NCBI RefSeq assembly: GCF_014268655.2
Contig: NZ_JABWQX020000001.1
Coordinates: forward strand, 3,936,001 to 4,000,000
DNA length: 64,000 bases
Direction: 5' to 3'
From: Pseudomonas marvdashtae
GTDB lineage: Bacteria > Pseudomonadota > Gammaproteobacteria > Pseudomonadales > Pseudomonadaceae
Numbering within the stretch: the first letter of the stretch is position 1; each line of letters starts with the position of its first letter. The notes below the pieces were generated by a model that saw only the letters and a list, made by a program, of their open reading frames with translations, ran no database searches and was not told the origin of the DNA. Both the position numbers and the translations under genes were made by a program. Shown here one piece after another: positions 1 through 8,006 of this stretch.

Positions 1-12
1 GATTGTTATCGA

Positions 13-39
13 GCCGACCCATCACTGGGTCGGCTTTTT
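13..39 (+). terminator. Intrinsic terminator of the gene left of the window
   Basis: An 8-bp perfect stem (13-20 pairing with 27-34) with a 6-base loop is followed by five T on the plus strand. No gene inside the window reads into it, so it most likely ends a plus-strand gene outside the left edge. In other Pseudomonas that would be the major outer-membrane lipoprotein gene oprI; this is an inference from synteny. Confidence 0.75.
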
Positions 40-63
40 ATTGCCCGGCGTTTTACCGGCGAT

Positions 64-97
64 AAAAAACCCGCCGACCTCGTGAGACGTCGGCGGG
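64..97 (-). terminator. Intrinsic terminator of the L,D-transpeptidase gene
   Basis: A 9-bp stem (70-78 pairing with 89-97) is followed on the minus strand by a run of six T (A at 64-69 on the plus strand). It lies 15 bases past the stop codon of the minus-strand transpeptidase gene. Confidence 0.8.
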
Positions 98-112
98 TTG
101 CTTTCACACAGG

Positions 113-1084
113 CTATTGCGTGAGGTCGATCGGCGCGCTGGAAACCATCGGGGCCGAAGTATTCGGAACAGCGACCTCTACCGGCAAGCCGTCTTCGGCA
201 GCCACTACGTCACGCACCACGTCCCAGTTCATGCGCTGGTTGCTGGTGATGTCTTCACGCTTGAGCATCGCGTTGATGACCGCCGTGTGCTTGTCCACCA
301 CGGACGGGTTGCCCTTGTCGTCCAGCGGCGTATGCGCTTCCAGATACACCTTGCCGCCGCTCACGCCCAACTTGTACGGGTCGTTGATGATTCGCACCGA
401 CGTACCCACCGGCACCATGCCGGCCATTTCCAGCACGTTGTTATTGAACATCCGGAAGCAGCCGTGGCTGGTGCGCATGCCAATGCCGAACTTCTTGTTC
501 GAACCGTGGATCAGGTAGCCCGGCGTCCCCAGGGTGAACTTGAACGGGCCCAGCGGGTTATCGGGACCGGCCGGCACGACATTGGGCAACGGATCGCCAT
601 CGGCGGCATGTTCGGCCTTGATCGACGCCGGAGGAGTCCAGGTCGGGTTCGGCGTCTTGGCGATGATGCTGGTGTGGGCAATAGGCGAGCCCCAACCTTC
701 ACGACCGATCCCCAACGGGAAGGTGTAGACGACGTTCCGACCCTTGGGGAAATAGTAGAGGCGGTATTCGGCGAGGTTGATCACGATGCCTTCGCGCGGG
801 CCCGGCGGCAGGATGAAACGGGTCGGCAAGACAATTTCAGTGCCAGCGCCCGGCAACCACGGATCGACCCCAGGGTTGGCGGCGACCATCTCGGTGTAGC
901 CCAGGTCGTAGGTGGTACCCAGGTCCGCGAAGGTGTCTTCGTACTTGGCCTTGATGACTTGCACCTGGCCGACAATGTCTTCACCCGGCGGTGGCAGGGG
1001 CAACTCCAATGCGGCAACGGGCCCAGCCATACACAGGGCGGCAAGAGACAGGCAGCGGGCGACGGCAGGCAAGCGCGGCAACAT
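113..1084 (-). CDS. L,D-transpeptidase (YkuD/ErfK family), periplasmic
   Basis: 323 aa. It probably acts in the periplasm, making 3-3 cross-links in peptidoglycan or attaching the major lipoprotein to it. Residues 1-25 form a signal peptide ending near AALA/E. A LysM-like segment (about 40-90, with YxVxxGD-type spacing partly lost) precedes the YkuD catalytic domain (about 98-235). The catalytic signature is present: a His-Gly (IHG) followed by SHGCFRM with the active-site Cys. The C-terminal 70 residues are an extension rich in charged residues and Ser/Pro. The start is the ATG at 1084, with AAGGA about 10 bases upstream. In P. aeruginosa the equivalent gene sits beside oprI, which makes a role in lipoprotein anchoring attractive, but the sequence alone cannot separate the two activities. 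Confidence 0.9.
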   Translation of the reverse strand: MLPRLPAVARCLSLAALCMAGPVAALELPLPPPGEDIVGQVQVIKAKYEDTFADLGTTYDLGYTEMVAANPGVDPWLPGAGTEIVLPTRFILPPGPREGIVINLAEYRLYYFPKGRNVVYTFPLGIGREGWGSPIAHTSIIAKTPNPTWTPPASIKAEHAADGDPLPNVVPAGPDNPLGPFKFTLGTPGYLIHGSNKKFGIGMRTSHGCFRMFNNNVLEMAGMVPVGTSVRIINDPYKLGVSGGKVYLEAHTPLDDKGNPSVVDKHTAVINAMLKREDITSNQRMNWDVVRDVVAAEDGLPVEVAVPNTSAPMVSSAPIDLTQ

Positions 1085-1228
1085 CCGGGAAATCCTTCGC
1101 AGATCGAACAGAGGGTGTGAAGCGACGATTGTACACTGCCGCCCGTGAGTTCGGGGAGAGCGGCGCCGAGGCGTCCGATGCGCAGCAGGTCCGGGAACTG
1201 AAATCAGATCCTGTGGAAGCGAGGGGGG

Positions 1229-1522
1229 TTACAACTCGAACCGCAGCTCCGGCCAGATCGGCGAAGTGCCACGCTTCTGTGATTCGAGGATCGCCCGGCA
1301 CAACGAACAGAGGCGATGGTCCTGGAATATCTTGCGATCGACCGCCGACCAGCGTGGCTGGGCCGGCAAAAGGCTGCCGCAAAGGGTCCGGTCGGCCGAG
1401 CCGCCAAGTTCCAACTGCCGGGTCACCAGATGAACCCGCACTTCCTGGCAGGCGAACAGGTCCAACTGCTCGTCAGGCTCGATCAGTTGGTAGGCAAACA
1501 GGGACCAGGCGGGACGCGGCAT
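1229..1522 (-). CDS. Conserved hypothetical protein, 97 aa
   Basis: I do not recognise a named family. The protein is short, has no signal peptide or membrane segment, and carries four Cys, two of them in a CSLC pair near residue 75, which might hint at metal binding. A TTG twelve bases upstream gives a longer reading (start 1534), but GGAG lies at the right distance before the ATG at 1522, so I use that. It is kept as a real gene because it occupies the same slot (between the transpeptidase and the tesA esterase) as a conserved hypothetical gene in P. aeruginosa (remembered as PA2855), and no better frame exists here. Confidence 0.65.
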   Translation of the reverse strand: MPRPAWSLFAYQLIEPDEQLDLFACQEVRVHLVTRQLELGGSADRTLCGSLLPAQPRWSAVDRKIFQDHRLCSLCRAILESQKRGTSPIWPELRFEL

Positions 1523-1578
1523 CGGGGGCTCCAAATCGGGGGCGCCACATTAGCCGAAACACCGCCTGTAGAAAAGCG

Positions 1579-2184
1579 TCAAAGCAGCGGTTTCAGCGCC
1601 GGCCAGACATTTTCCAGCAACTTGCCCTGGGCCGCGACGGACGGGTGCAATCCGTCCCCCTGCATCATCCCGGGTATACCCCCGACGTCCTTGAGAAAAA
1701 ACGGCACCAGCGGCACGTTCTTCTCTTCGGCCAAGGTGCTGTAGACCCGGGCGAAGGCTTCGGTGTAGCGCCGTCCATAATTGGGGGGCAACTGCATGCC
1801 CAGCAAAAGCACCTTGGCACCGCTGGCACGGGAGCTGTCGATCATCGCTGCAAGGTTTTGTTGCAATTGTGTTGGCGGCTGTCCGCGCAGGCCATCGTTG
1901 CCCCCCAGTTCCAGGATCACCAGGTCCGGCTTATGGGCTGCAAGCAGCGTCGGCAGGCGCGCCAGGCCTCCCGCACTGGTGTCGCCACTGATAGACGCAT
2001 TGACCACTTTATCGTCGAAACCCTCGGCCTTGAGCCGTTGGTCAAGCAACGACACCCAGCCTTGGCGGGTATCCAGGCCGAAAGCCGCGCTGATACTATC
2101 GCCAACGATCAGGACAGTACCCGCCGCTGCGTTCTGGACCATGCACATCAAGGCCAGGCCGGCACTCAAAAACCACACACGCAT
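1579..2184 (-). CDS. tesA: TesA-type GDSL arylesterase / lysophospholipase, periplasmic
   Basis: 201 aa. It hydrolyses acyl and aryl esters and is exported to the periplasm. A signal peptide (about 1-21, ending AAA/G) precedes an SGNH-hydrolase domain with all blocks visible: GDSIS with the nucleophile Ser, a Gly in the NASISGDTS block, GGNDGLRG with the oxyanion Asn, and DGLHPS with the catalytic Asp and His. GGAGA is well placed before the ATG at 2184. The frame stays open far upstream across the divergent ABC gene, but that longer reading has no support. The gene is divergent from the ABC exporter ATPase with only 10 bp between start codons, the same arrangement as in P. aeruginosa tesA. 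Confidence 0.92.
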   Translation of the reverse strand: MRVWFLSAGLALMCMVQNAAAGTVLIVGDSISAAFGLDTRQGWVSLLDQRLKAEGFDDKVVNASISGDTSAGGLARLPTLLAAHKPDLVILELGGNDGLRGQPPTQLQQNLAAMIDSSRASGAKVLLLGMQLPPNYGRRYTEAFARVYSTLAEEKNVPLVPFFLKDVGGIPGMMQGDGLHPSVAAQGKLLENVWPALKPLL

Positions 2185-2194
2185 CGGATTCTCC

Positions 2195-2878
2195 ATGGGC
2201 TCAAGCATTCTCATCGCGACGGACCTTAGCAAAGTGGTACCCAGCGCGGAAGGTGAACTGACCATCCTGCACGAACTCAGCCTGGAACTGAACCAGGGCG
2301 ACAGCCTGGCCATCGTCGGCGCGTCCGGTTCCGGCAAATCCACGCTCCTTGGCCTGCTGGCCGGCCTCGACCTGCCCAGCAGCGGTGAAGTGATACTTGC
2401 CGGCCAGGCCCTCAGCGCACTGGACGAGGACCAGCGAGCCCGGGTCCGCGCTGAACATGTCGGGTTTGTCTTCCAGTCGTTCCAACTGCTCGACAGCCTC
2501 AATGCACTGGAAAACGTCATGCTCCCGCTGGAGCTGGACGGCCGCAAGGACGCCCGGGAACGCGCCACGCAACTGTTGCAACGAGTCGGCCTCGGCCAGC
2601 GGCTGACCCACTCGCCACGCCAGCTCTCCGGCGGCGAGCAACAGCGCGTCGCCATCGCCCGCGCCTTTGCCGCCGAACCCGACGTGCTGTTCGCCGACGA
2701 GCCGACCGGCAACCTCGACAGCCACACCGGCGAACGCATCAGCGACCTTCTGTTCGAGCTGAACAAGGAACGCGGCACGACGCTGGTTCTGGTGACCCAC
2801 GACGAACGCCTGGCCCATCGCTGCCGGCGCCTGATCCGACTTGAAGCCGGCCAGATGGTCGCGCCCCTGGAGCCTTGA
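2195..2878 (+). CDS. ybbA: ABC transporter ATP-binding protein (LolD/YbbA type)
   Basis: 227 aa, the usual size of a MacB/LolD-group ATPase. Walker A (GASGSGKST) is near residue 42, the Q-loop lies in VGFVFQSFQL, the signature motif is LSGGEQQRVAIARAF, Walker B is VLFADEPT, and the switch His is in VTHDE. It drives a transmembrane partner encoded by the next gene; the ATG of that gene overlaps this stop codon (TGATG-type, 1-base overlap), so the two are translationally coupled. The substrate is unknown: in E. coli YbbA-YbbP sits next to tesA in the same way, and a link to lipid or lysophospholipid handling is only an inference from this pairing. Confidence 0.9.
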   Translation: MGSSILIATDLSKVVPSAEGELTILHELSLELNQGDSLAIVGASGSGKSTLLGLLAGLDLPSSGEVILAGQALSALDEDQRARVRAEHVGFVFQSFQLLDSLNALENVMLPLELDGRKDARERATQLLQRVGLGQRLTHSPRQLSGGEQQRVAIARAFAAEPDVLFADEPTGNLDSHTGERISDLLFELNKERGTTLVLVTHDERLAHRCRRLIRLEAGQMVAPLEP

Positions 2879-5382
2879 TGGCACGCTTGCCCCTGTTGCG
2901 CCTGTTCAGTCTTGCCGTCCGCCAGTTGCTGCGCGATGCCCGCGCCGGCGAACTGCGCGTGCTGTTCTTCGCCCTGTTGGTGGCGGTGGCGGCGAGCACC
3001 GCCATCGGTTACTTCGGCGCCCGGCTCAACGGCGCGATGATGATGCGCGCCACTGAATTCCTCGGCGCCGACCTGCTGCTCGAAGGCAGTTCCCCTGCCC
3101 GCCCGGAACAGATCCGCAGCGGCATCGATCTAGGCCTGGAACACGCCCGGGTGGTGGAATTTTCCAGCGTTGTCGCCACCGACAACGGTATCCAGCTGTC
3201 CAGCGTCAAGGCAGCCGATGACATCTATCCGTTGCGTGGCGAACTGAAAAGCGCCCCGGCGCCCTTCGGCCAGGAAGAAACGGGCGGGCGCCCCGCTCCG
3301 GGGGAGGCCTGGGTCGAAGCTCGCCTGCTGACGGCGTTGGAGCTGAAGATCGGTGACAGCATCGATGTCGGCAACCAGACGCTTCGCTTGAGCCGGGTGC
3401 TGACTTACGAACCGGATCGCGCCGGCAACTTCTACAGCCTGACCCCCCGCGTGCTGATCAACCTCAAGGATCTGGATGCCACGGGCGTGGTGCAACCCGG
3501 CAGCCGCGTCAGCTATCGCGACCTGTGGCGAGGCCCGGCGCCGGCACTGCAAACCTATCGCGACCTGATCAAGCCTGGCCTTGAGCCCAACCAGCGCCTG
3601 CAAGATGCCCGCGACGGCAACCGCCAGATCGGCGGCGCCTTGGGCAAGGCCGAGCGCTACCTGAACATGGCCAGCCTGGTGGCCGTGTTGCTGTCCGGCG
3701 TGGCCGTCGCCCTCTCCGCCAACCGTTTCGCCACGCGACGCTTCGACGCCAGTGCGCTGCTGCGCTGCCTTGGCCTGTCCCGCCGCGAAACCATGGTGCT
3801 GTTCAGCCTGCAACTGACCGTGCTGGGCCTGCTGGCCAATATCAGCGGCGCCCTGCTCGGCTGGATCGCGCAGCTGGGGCTGTTCGCCTTGCTGCATGAC
3901 CTGTTGCCCACCACCGTGCCGCCGGGCGGCCTGTTGCCGGCAATCGCCGGGATCGGCACCGGGCTGGTGGCATTGGCGGGTTTCGCCTTGCCACCGCTGG
4001 CCGCGCTGGGTCGGGTACCGCCGCTGCGGGTGCTGCGCCGGGACATGCTGCCGATCCCCTCGAGTACCTGGGTCGTCTACGGGGCCGCATTGGGTGCGCT
4101 CGGACTGATCATGTGGCGCTTGAGCCTGGACCTGGTGCTGACCTTCGCCCTGCTCGGCGGCGGCGTGATTGCGGCGCTGGTGCTTGGCGGGCTGCTGCTC
4201 TTGCTGCTGCAAAGCCTGCGCCGGATGTTGGCTCGCGCCTCATTGCCCTGGCGGCTGGGATTGGGCCAGTTGCTGCGTCATCCCTTGGCGGCGGCTGGCC
4301 AGGCCCTGGCGTTCGGCCTGATCCTGTTGTCGATGGCCCTGATCGCGCTGCTGCGCGGCGAGTTGCTGGATACCTGGCAGAACCAACTGCCGAAAAACGC
4401 CCCGAATTACTTCGCCTTGAACATCCTGCCCAACGACAAGCAGGCGTTCAGCGACAAGCTGATGGAATTGTCGGCGCAGTCGGCTCCACTGTACCCCGTG
4501 GTACCGGGACGGCTCATCAGCATCAATGGCGAGCCGGCCAAGGAATTCGTCACCAAGGACTCGGCCGGCGACCGCGCATTGCAGCGTGACCTGAGCCTGA
4601 CCTGGGCGGCGGACCTGCCGGCGGGCAATGTCGTCACGGCTGGGAGCTGGTGGCCGCAGCAACCGCCGGACGATATCCCAGGTGTCTCGGTGGAAGGCAA
4701 GGTCGCCGACAATCTCAAGATCAAGTTGGGCGACCGCCTGGTGTTCAGTGTCGGTGGACTGAATCGGGAAGCGAAGGTCACCAGCCTGCGGGAGATCAAC
4801 TGGGACAACTTCCAGCCAAACTTCTTCATGATTTTCCAGCCAGGAACGTTGAAGGACCTGCCCGCCACTTACCTCACCAGTTTCTATCTGGCGGCCGGCC
4901 ACGACCAGCAGATCGTCGACCTGTCCCGGGCCTTCCCGGCCGTGACAATCCTGCAAGTCGAAGCCCTGCTCGAACAACTGCGCAGCATCCTCGCCCAGGT
5001 AACGCTGGCGGTGGAATATGTATTGCTGTTCGTACTGGCGGCGGGAATGGCCGTGCTGTTCTCGGGCTTGCAGGCCACTCTCGACGAGAGGATTCGCCAA
5101 GGCGCGCTGCTACGCGCCCTGGGTGCCGAGCGGAAGTTGCTGATCAAGGCCCGGCGCATCGAATTCGGCCTGCTCGGGGCGGTCAGCGGTTTGCTCGCGG
5201 CACTGGGGTCGGAACTGGTGAGCCTCGTGCTCTACCGGTATGCCTTCGATCTACCCTGGCATCCGCATCCGTGGCTGTTGATATTGCCACTGGTAGGCGC
5301 ATTGCTGATCGGTGCGGCAGGCGTGTTCGGCACCCGCCGAGCGCTCAACGCCAGCCCCCTGACAGTGTTGCGCGAGGGTTGA
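2878..5382 (+). CDS. ybbP: ABC transporter permease with two FtsX domains (YbbP type)
   Basis: 834 aa, inner-membrane partner of the preceding ATPase. There is a membrane segment near residues 24-44, then a long periplasmic portion, then an FtsX core (about 260-385) whose helices hold the typical RRFD/LRCLGLSRRETMVLF coupling segment. After a central pair of hydrophobic stretches (about 400-450 and 470-495) and a second periplasmic portion, the protein ends in a second FtsX core (about 705-834), again with a LLRALGAERKLL coupling segment. This 10-TM duplicated layout is that of the YbbP family rather than of LolC/E, which have four TM. The ATG at 2878 is used; an in-frame TTG one codon earlier lies inside the ATPase stop region. 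Confidence 0.9.
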   Translation: MARLPLLRLFSLAVRQLLRDARAGELRVLFFALLVAVAASTAIGYFGARLNGAMMMRATEFLGADLLLEGSSPARPEQIRSGIDLGLEHARVVEFSSVVATDNGIQLSSVKAADDIYPLRGELKSAPAPFGQEETGGRPAPGEAWVEARLLTALELKIGDSIDVGNQTLRLSRVLTYEPDRAGNFYSLTPRVLINLKDLDATGVVQPGSRVSYRDLWRGPAPALQTYRDLIKPGLEPNQRLQDARDGNRQIGGALGKAERYLNMASLVAVLLSGVAVALSANRFATRRFDASALLRCLGLSRRETMVLFSLQLTVLGLLANISGALLGWIAQLGLFALLHDLLPTTVPPGGLLPAIAGIGTGLVALAGFALPPLAALGRVPPLRVLRRDMLPIPSSTWVVYGAALGALGLIMWRLSLDLVLTFALLGGGVIAALVLGGLLLLLLQSLRRMLARASLPWRLGLGQLLRHPLAAAGQALAFGLILLSMALIALLRGELLDTWQNQLPKNAPNYFALNILPNDKQAFSDKLMELSAQSAPLYPVVPGRLISINGEPAKEFVTKDSAGDRALQRDLSLTWAADLPAGNVVTAGSWWPQQPPDDIPGVSVEGKVADNLKIKLGDRLVFSVGGLNREAKVTSLREINWDNFQPNFFMIFQPGTLKDLPATYLTSFYLAAGHDQQIVDLSRAFPAVTILQVEALLEQLRSILAQVTLAVEYVLLFVLAAGMAVLFSGLQATLDERIRQGALLRALGAERKLLIKARRIEFGLLGAVSGLLAALGSELVSLVLYRYAFDLPWHPHPWLLILPLVGALLIGAAGVFGTRRALNASPLTVLREG

Positions 5383-5416
5383 TAGACTGGCGGCTTTGCC
5401 CTGACAAGAAGTTGCC

Positions 5417-5914
5417 ATGAGCCGCTATCGTCCTCCCCGCACCGCCGGCACCGCGCTGATTACCCCCGAAGGGGAAGCGCGGATGCGCGCTGAACTGCAT
5501 GAGCTTTGGCATGTACGCCGCCCCCAGGTGACCCAGTCGGTCAGTGAAGCGGCGGCCCAAGGCGATCGTTCGGAAAATGCCGAATACACCTATGGCAAGA
5601 AAATGCTTCGGGAAATCGACAGTCGCGTGCGCTTTCTCACCAAGCGCCTCGAAGCGCTCAAGATCGTCAGCGAAAAGCCCAGCGACCCAAACAAGGTCTA
5701 TTTTGGCGCCTGGGTTACGGTAGAGGATGAGGACGGCAACGAGTCCCGCTATCGCATCGTCGGCCCCGACGAGTTGGACTTGAAACAGAACCTGATCAGC
5801 ATCGACTCACCCCTGGCACGGGCGTTGATTGGCAAGGCCCTGGATGCCGAGGTGACCGTTCAAACTCCTGCCGGGGCGCAACTGATATACATCACCCATA
5901 TTGAATACTTATAA
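5417..5914 (+). CDS. greB: Transcription elongation factor GreB
   Basis: 165 aa, full length. It reactivates backtracked RNA polymerase by stimulating cleavage of the 3' end of the RNA in the secondary channel. The N-terminal coiled coil (about 15-85) contains the acidic tip segment with GDRSENAEYTYGKK, which includes the conserved Asp and Glu that hold Mg2+. The C-terminal FKBP-like domain (about 90-165) has the GxWVTVEDEDG and RYRIVGPDE segments. The length and the TPEGEARMRAELHEL opening favour GreB over GreA. It follows the ABC permease by 34 bp and may be cotranscribed with it. Confidence 0.95.
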   Translation: MSRYRPPRTAGTALITPEGEARMRAELHELWHVRRPQVTQSVSEAAAQGDRSENAEYTYGKKMLREIDSRVRFLTKRLEALKIVSEKPSDPNKVYFGAWVTVEDEDGNESRYRIVGPDELDLKQNLISIDSPLARALIGKALDAEVTVQTPAGAQLIYITHIEYL

Positions 5915-6006
5915 CAACTCGACCTCTAAAGAAGTTCAAATTCTCCTGCTGACACAGACTGTCAACTTCTTCAATTTGACCACAGCGCTTTTTTTCTAGA
6001 ACTTGA

Positions 6007-6029
6007 AAGTGCGCCAACACGGCGCACTT
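6007..6029 (+). terminator. Stem-loop between greB and the PLC gene, possible terminator
   Basis: A perfect 9-bp stem (6007-6015 with 6021-6029) with a 5-base loop lies in the 150-bp gap. The T run after it is weak (CAATTTCC), so it is either a poor terminator for greB or a structure in the leader of the downstream gene, whose ATG lies 33 bases further on. Confidence 0.4.
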
Positions 6030-6062
6030 CAATTTCCGAATTAACATTCAAGGATGAATATC

Positions 6063-6908
6063 ATGAGCACTCCCGATCGCTGGATGGGCAGCACGCCCGG
6101 CATTTACAAACTCCGTATAGATGAACTGATACTTCCCGGCACCCACGACTCCGGTTCCGACAAAGAAGCGCCGAAATTTTTACTGCCCAATGAAATCACC
6201 CAAGACGTACCGATACGCGATCAGATCAATCGGGGGTTCAGGGTGATCGATTTGCGGGTAGAATTGTTTCCCAGCCAGCCCGTCGGTCACCCACGACGTT
6301 TCCAGTTGTACCACCTGACCTCGTCTGGCCGAACCATTGCAGACGACGTGCTCGGGGTCCTGAACGCTTTTTACGCCGAGCCAGCCCGAAGGAACGAAAT
6401 CATTATTTTGAATTTTCATCAATTCAAAAACTTTACTGATTCCTCGCATGAAGAACTGCAGCAATTGATCAATCAGATGATCGGTGCACGTCTCATCCCC
6501 TATGCCTTCAGACCTATGACACTGGCGGAACTTCGACAGGAAACTCCTGAGCGTACCGTGGTGATCTCTTACAACAGTAACCGCGGCGACGACGACTATT
6601 GGCCGGGTGTTGAGCAACAATGGATTGGCAAAGATTATATTTCAACGTCAACGTTGAAAGAGTTTATGGATGATGTCAGCGCCCAACCTAAAAGACCTTA
6701 TGCGCTTCGCGCGATTCAATGCGCTAAATACACGGGCCTATTCGTTCCCGACGATTTCAGCGACAAAGTAGACGCCTGGTTCGAATCCAAGGATATCAAC
6801 AGCTACATCCAACGTTTCCACATCATCAATACCGACTGGTCGACCCGCAGCAATATCGTGATCAATTGCGCGCATGCCAACCAGTTCAGGGCCATGGCCA
6901 AAGACTGA
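6063..6908 (+). CDS. PI-PLC X-domain phosphodiesterase-like protein
   Basis: 281 aa. The family (bacterial phosphatidylinositol-specific phospholipase C, X domain) cleaves glycerophosphoinositides by acid-base catalysis with two His. Seen here: PGTHDSG near residue 27 with the first catalytic His, GFRVIDLRVE near residue 63 with the conserved Asp and Arg, and a second His in FQLYHLTSSG near residue 86. The fold continues to about residue 200, followed by a tail of roughly 80 residues. There is no signal peptide, unlike secreted Bacillus and Listeria enzymes, so the protein is either cytoplasmic or exported by another route. I chose the ATG at 6063 because AAGGA is 8 bases upstream; an ATG at 6054 is in frame but directly abuts that site. 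Base composition is lower in G+C than its neighbours, suggesting later acquisition between greB and the next conserved gene. The substrate is unknown. Confidence 0.75.
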   Translation: MSTPDRWMGSTPGIYKLRIDELILPGTHDSGSDKEAPKFLLPNEITQDVPIRDQINRGFRVIDLRVELFPSQPVGHPRRFQLYHLTSSGRTIADDVLGVLNAFYAEPARRNEIIILNFHQFKNFTDSSHEELQQLINQMIGARLIPYAFRPMTLAELRQETPERTVVISYNSNRGDDDYWPGVEQQWIGKDYISTSTLKEFMDDVSAQPKRPYALRAIQCAKYTGLFVPDDFSDKVDAWFESKDINSYIQRFHIINTDWSTRSNIVINCAHANQFRAMAKD

Positions 6909-6914
6909 AAAACC

Positions 6915-7223
6915 TCAACGACGGGTGATCAACCCCTGCCGCGCCACACGGGTCAGGTGGCGGATCATTTCAGGAGCGTCCGCGGCACTGGGGGATTGGA
7001 TGACGGCCAGGTCGAAGCTGTCATTGGCAAAACGCGCCAGCGACTCACCGTCTTCGACGAATTGGATCAGGAAGGCTGCGGGCCCATGACTGCGTCGCGG
7101 CCAGCCGTCCAGATAACGCAACAGCGTCGGCTGATGGCTGCCGCCCAGGAGAATTTTCGGATTGCGTTGGACAAGATTCGCCGTGATTGGCGCAAGACGT
7201 ACGAGGGGGCTGGGTGCGTTCAT
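6915..7223 (-). CDS. Conserved hypothetical protein, 102 aa
   Basis: Function not recognised. No signal peptide or membrane segment. The segment FANDSFDLAVIQ followed about ten residues later by MIRHLTRVARQGLI resembles the beta4-alpha-beta5 part of class I SAM-dependent methyltransferases (the place where an FDxV...LxxxxRxLxPGG pattern usually lies), but the protein is too short to be a complete enzyme and lacks the GxGxG loop. The ATG at 7223 is preferred to an upstream TTG at 7244. It converges on the PLC gene with only 6 bp between stops. Confidence 0.6.
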   Translation of the reverse strand: MNAPSPLVRLAPITANLVQRNPKILLGGSHQPTLLRYLDGWPRRSHGPAAFLIQFVEDGESLARFANDSFDLAVIQSPSAADAPEMIRHLTRVARQGLITRR

Positions 7224-7430
7224 TGTGTCGTGTCTCTGCCTCAAAAGTCTGCATGGCAGGTGAGAGGCAACACCGAACCAGCGCTTTAGCGGTATTTCGA
7301 AGCCTGGATTACGGCTTCTGACGGCAACTGCAATGAGTCACCTGGCGCCCCGCAAGTAGCTGTTTAAATCGGCGCATGAGCAGCATCCTAGAGAAGCTGA
7401 CTGGCCAGTGTCAAGAATCAGCCTCCATCA

Positions 7431-7455
7431 AAAAGGCCCGTACAAGACGGGCCTT
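7431..7455 (-). terminator. Intrinsic terminator of the doxX gene
   Basis: An 8-bp stem (7433-7440 with 7448-7455) is followed on the minus strand by T residues matching A 7431-7434. It is 20 bp past the doxX stop codon. The remaining 200 bp up to the 102-aa gene (7224-7430) show no further gene or clear element. Confidence 0.8.
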
Positions 7456-7474
7456 CGATGATTCAAGCAGGTAA

Positions 7475-7909
7475 TCAGTGGGCGATGGCGTTATCGACGG
7501 ACAGCTTGCCCGCACCCTCGATCAACACCGCGATGCTGCCGGCCAGCAAAGCCAAGGCAAACTCATAACCGTTGTTGGCCATGAACAAACCATTGCCGAT
7601 GTGCACGGAGAAAATCGCCACCAGCGACAGAATCGCCAGACCCAGCGCCGCTGGACGCGTCAGCAGGCCGATGATCAGTGCAAGTCCGGCAAAGAATTCG
7701 GTGCCGCCCGCCAGTGTCGCCATCAGATACCCCGGCGTCAGGCCGATGCTTTCCATCCACTGTGCCGTACCCGCCAAGCCATAACCACCAAACAGGCCGA
7801 ACAGTTTCTGCGAGCCGTGGGCGGCAAAGATGATCCCGACAACGATGCGCAGGACCGTCAGGCCGTAGCCAGCGCGGGAAAAGAGAACTTTGTTGACGAA
7901 CGTGCTCAT
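7475..7909 (-). CDS. DoxX family inner-membrane protein
   Basis: 144 aa with four predicted membrane helices (about 17-37, 60-80, 84-104, 114-133). The DoxX signature is clear: RIVVGIIFAAHGSQKLFG, then GGTEFFAGLALIIGLLTRPAA. Family members are named after a subunit of archaeal thiosulfate:quinone oxidoreductase, but most bacterial ones have no known enzyme activity, and in Mycobacterium a relative is linked to redox stress. It is monocistronic: it has its own terminator and stands divergent from nothing on this side. The 97 bp between it and the transglycosylase gene hold no other feature I can support. Confidence 0.88.
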   Translation of the reverse strand: MSTFVNKVLFSRAGYGLTVLRIVVGIIFAAHGSQKLFGLFGGYGLAGTAQWMESIGLTPGYLMATLAGGTEFFAGLALIIGLLTRPAALGLAILSLVAIFSVHIGNGLFMANNGYEFALALLAGSIAVLIEGAGKLSVDNAIAH

Positions 7910-8006
7910 GGTGCATTCCTTGGTAAGGTGTGGTTGGACGCCATATTAATCAAATAAGCCAATGGAAAAAGCGCAAATATTCCGCCATAACAATCGGTTT
8001 ATTTGA

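Noticed and set aside
2185..2778. N-terminal extension of tesA across the ABC ATPase gene
   Set aside because: The extension is Ser/Arg-rich noise opposite conserved ATPase motifs; the internal ATG has a ribosome binding site and a signal peptide follows it.
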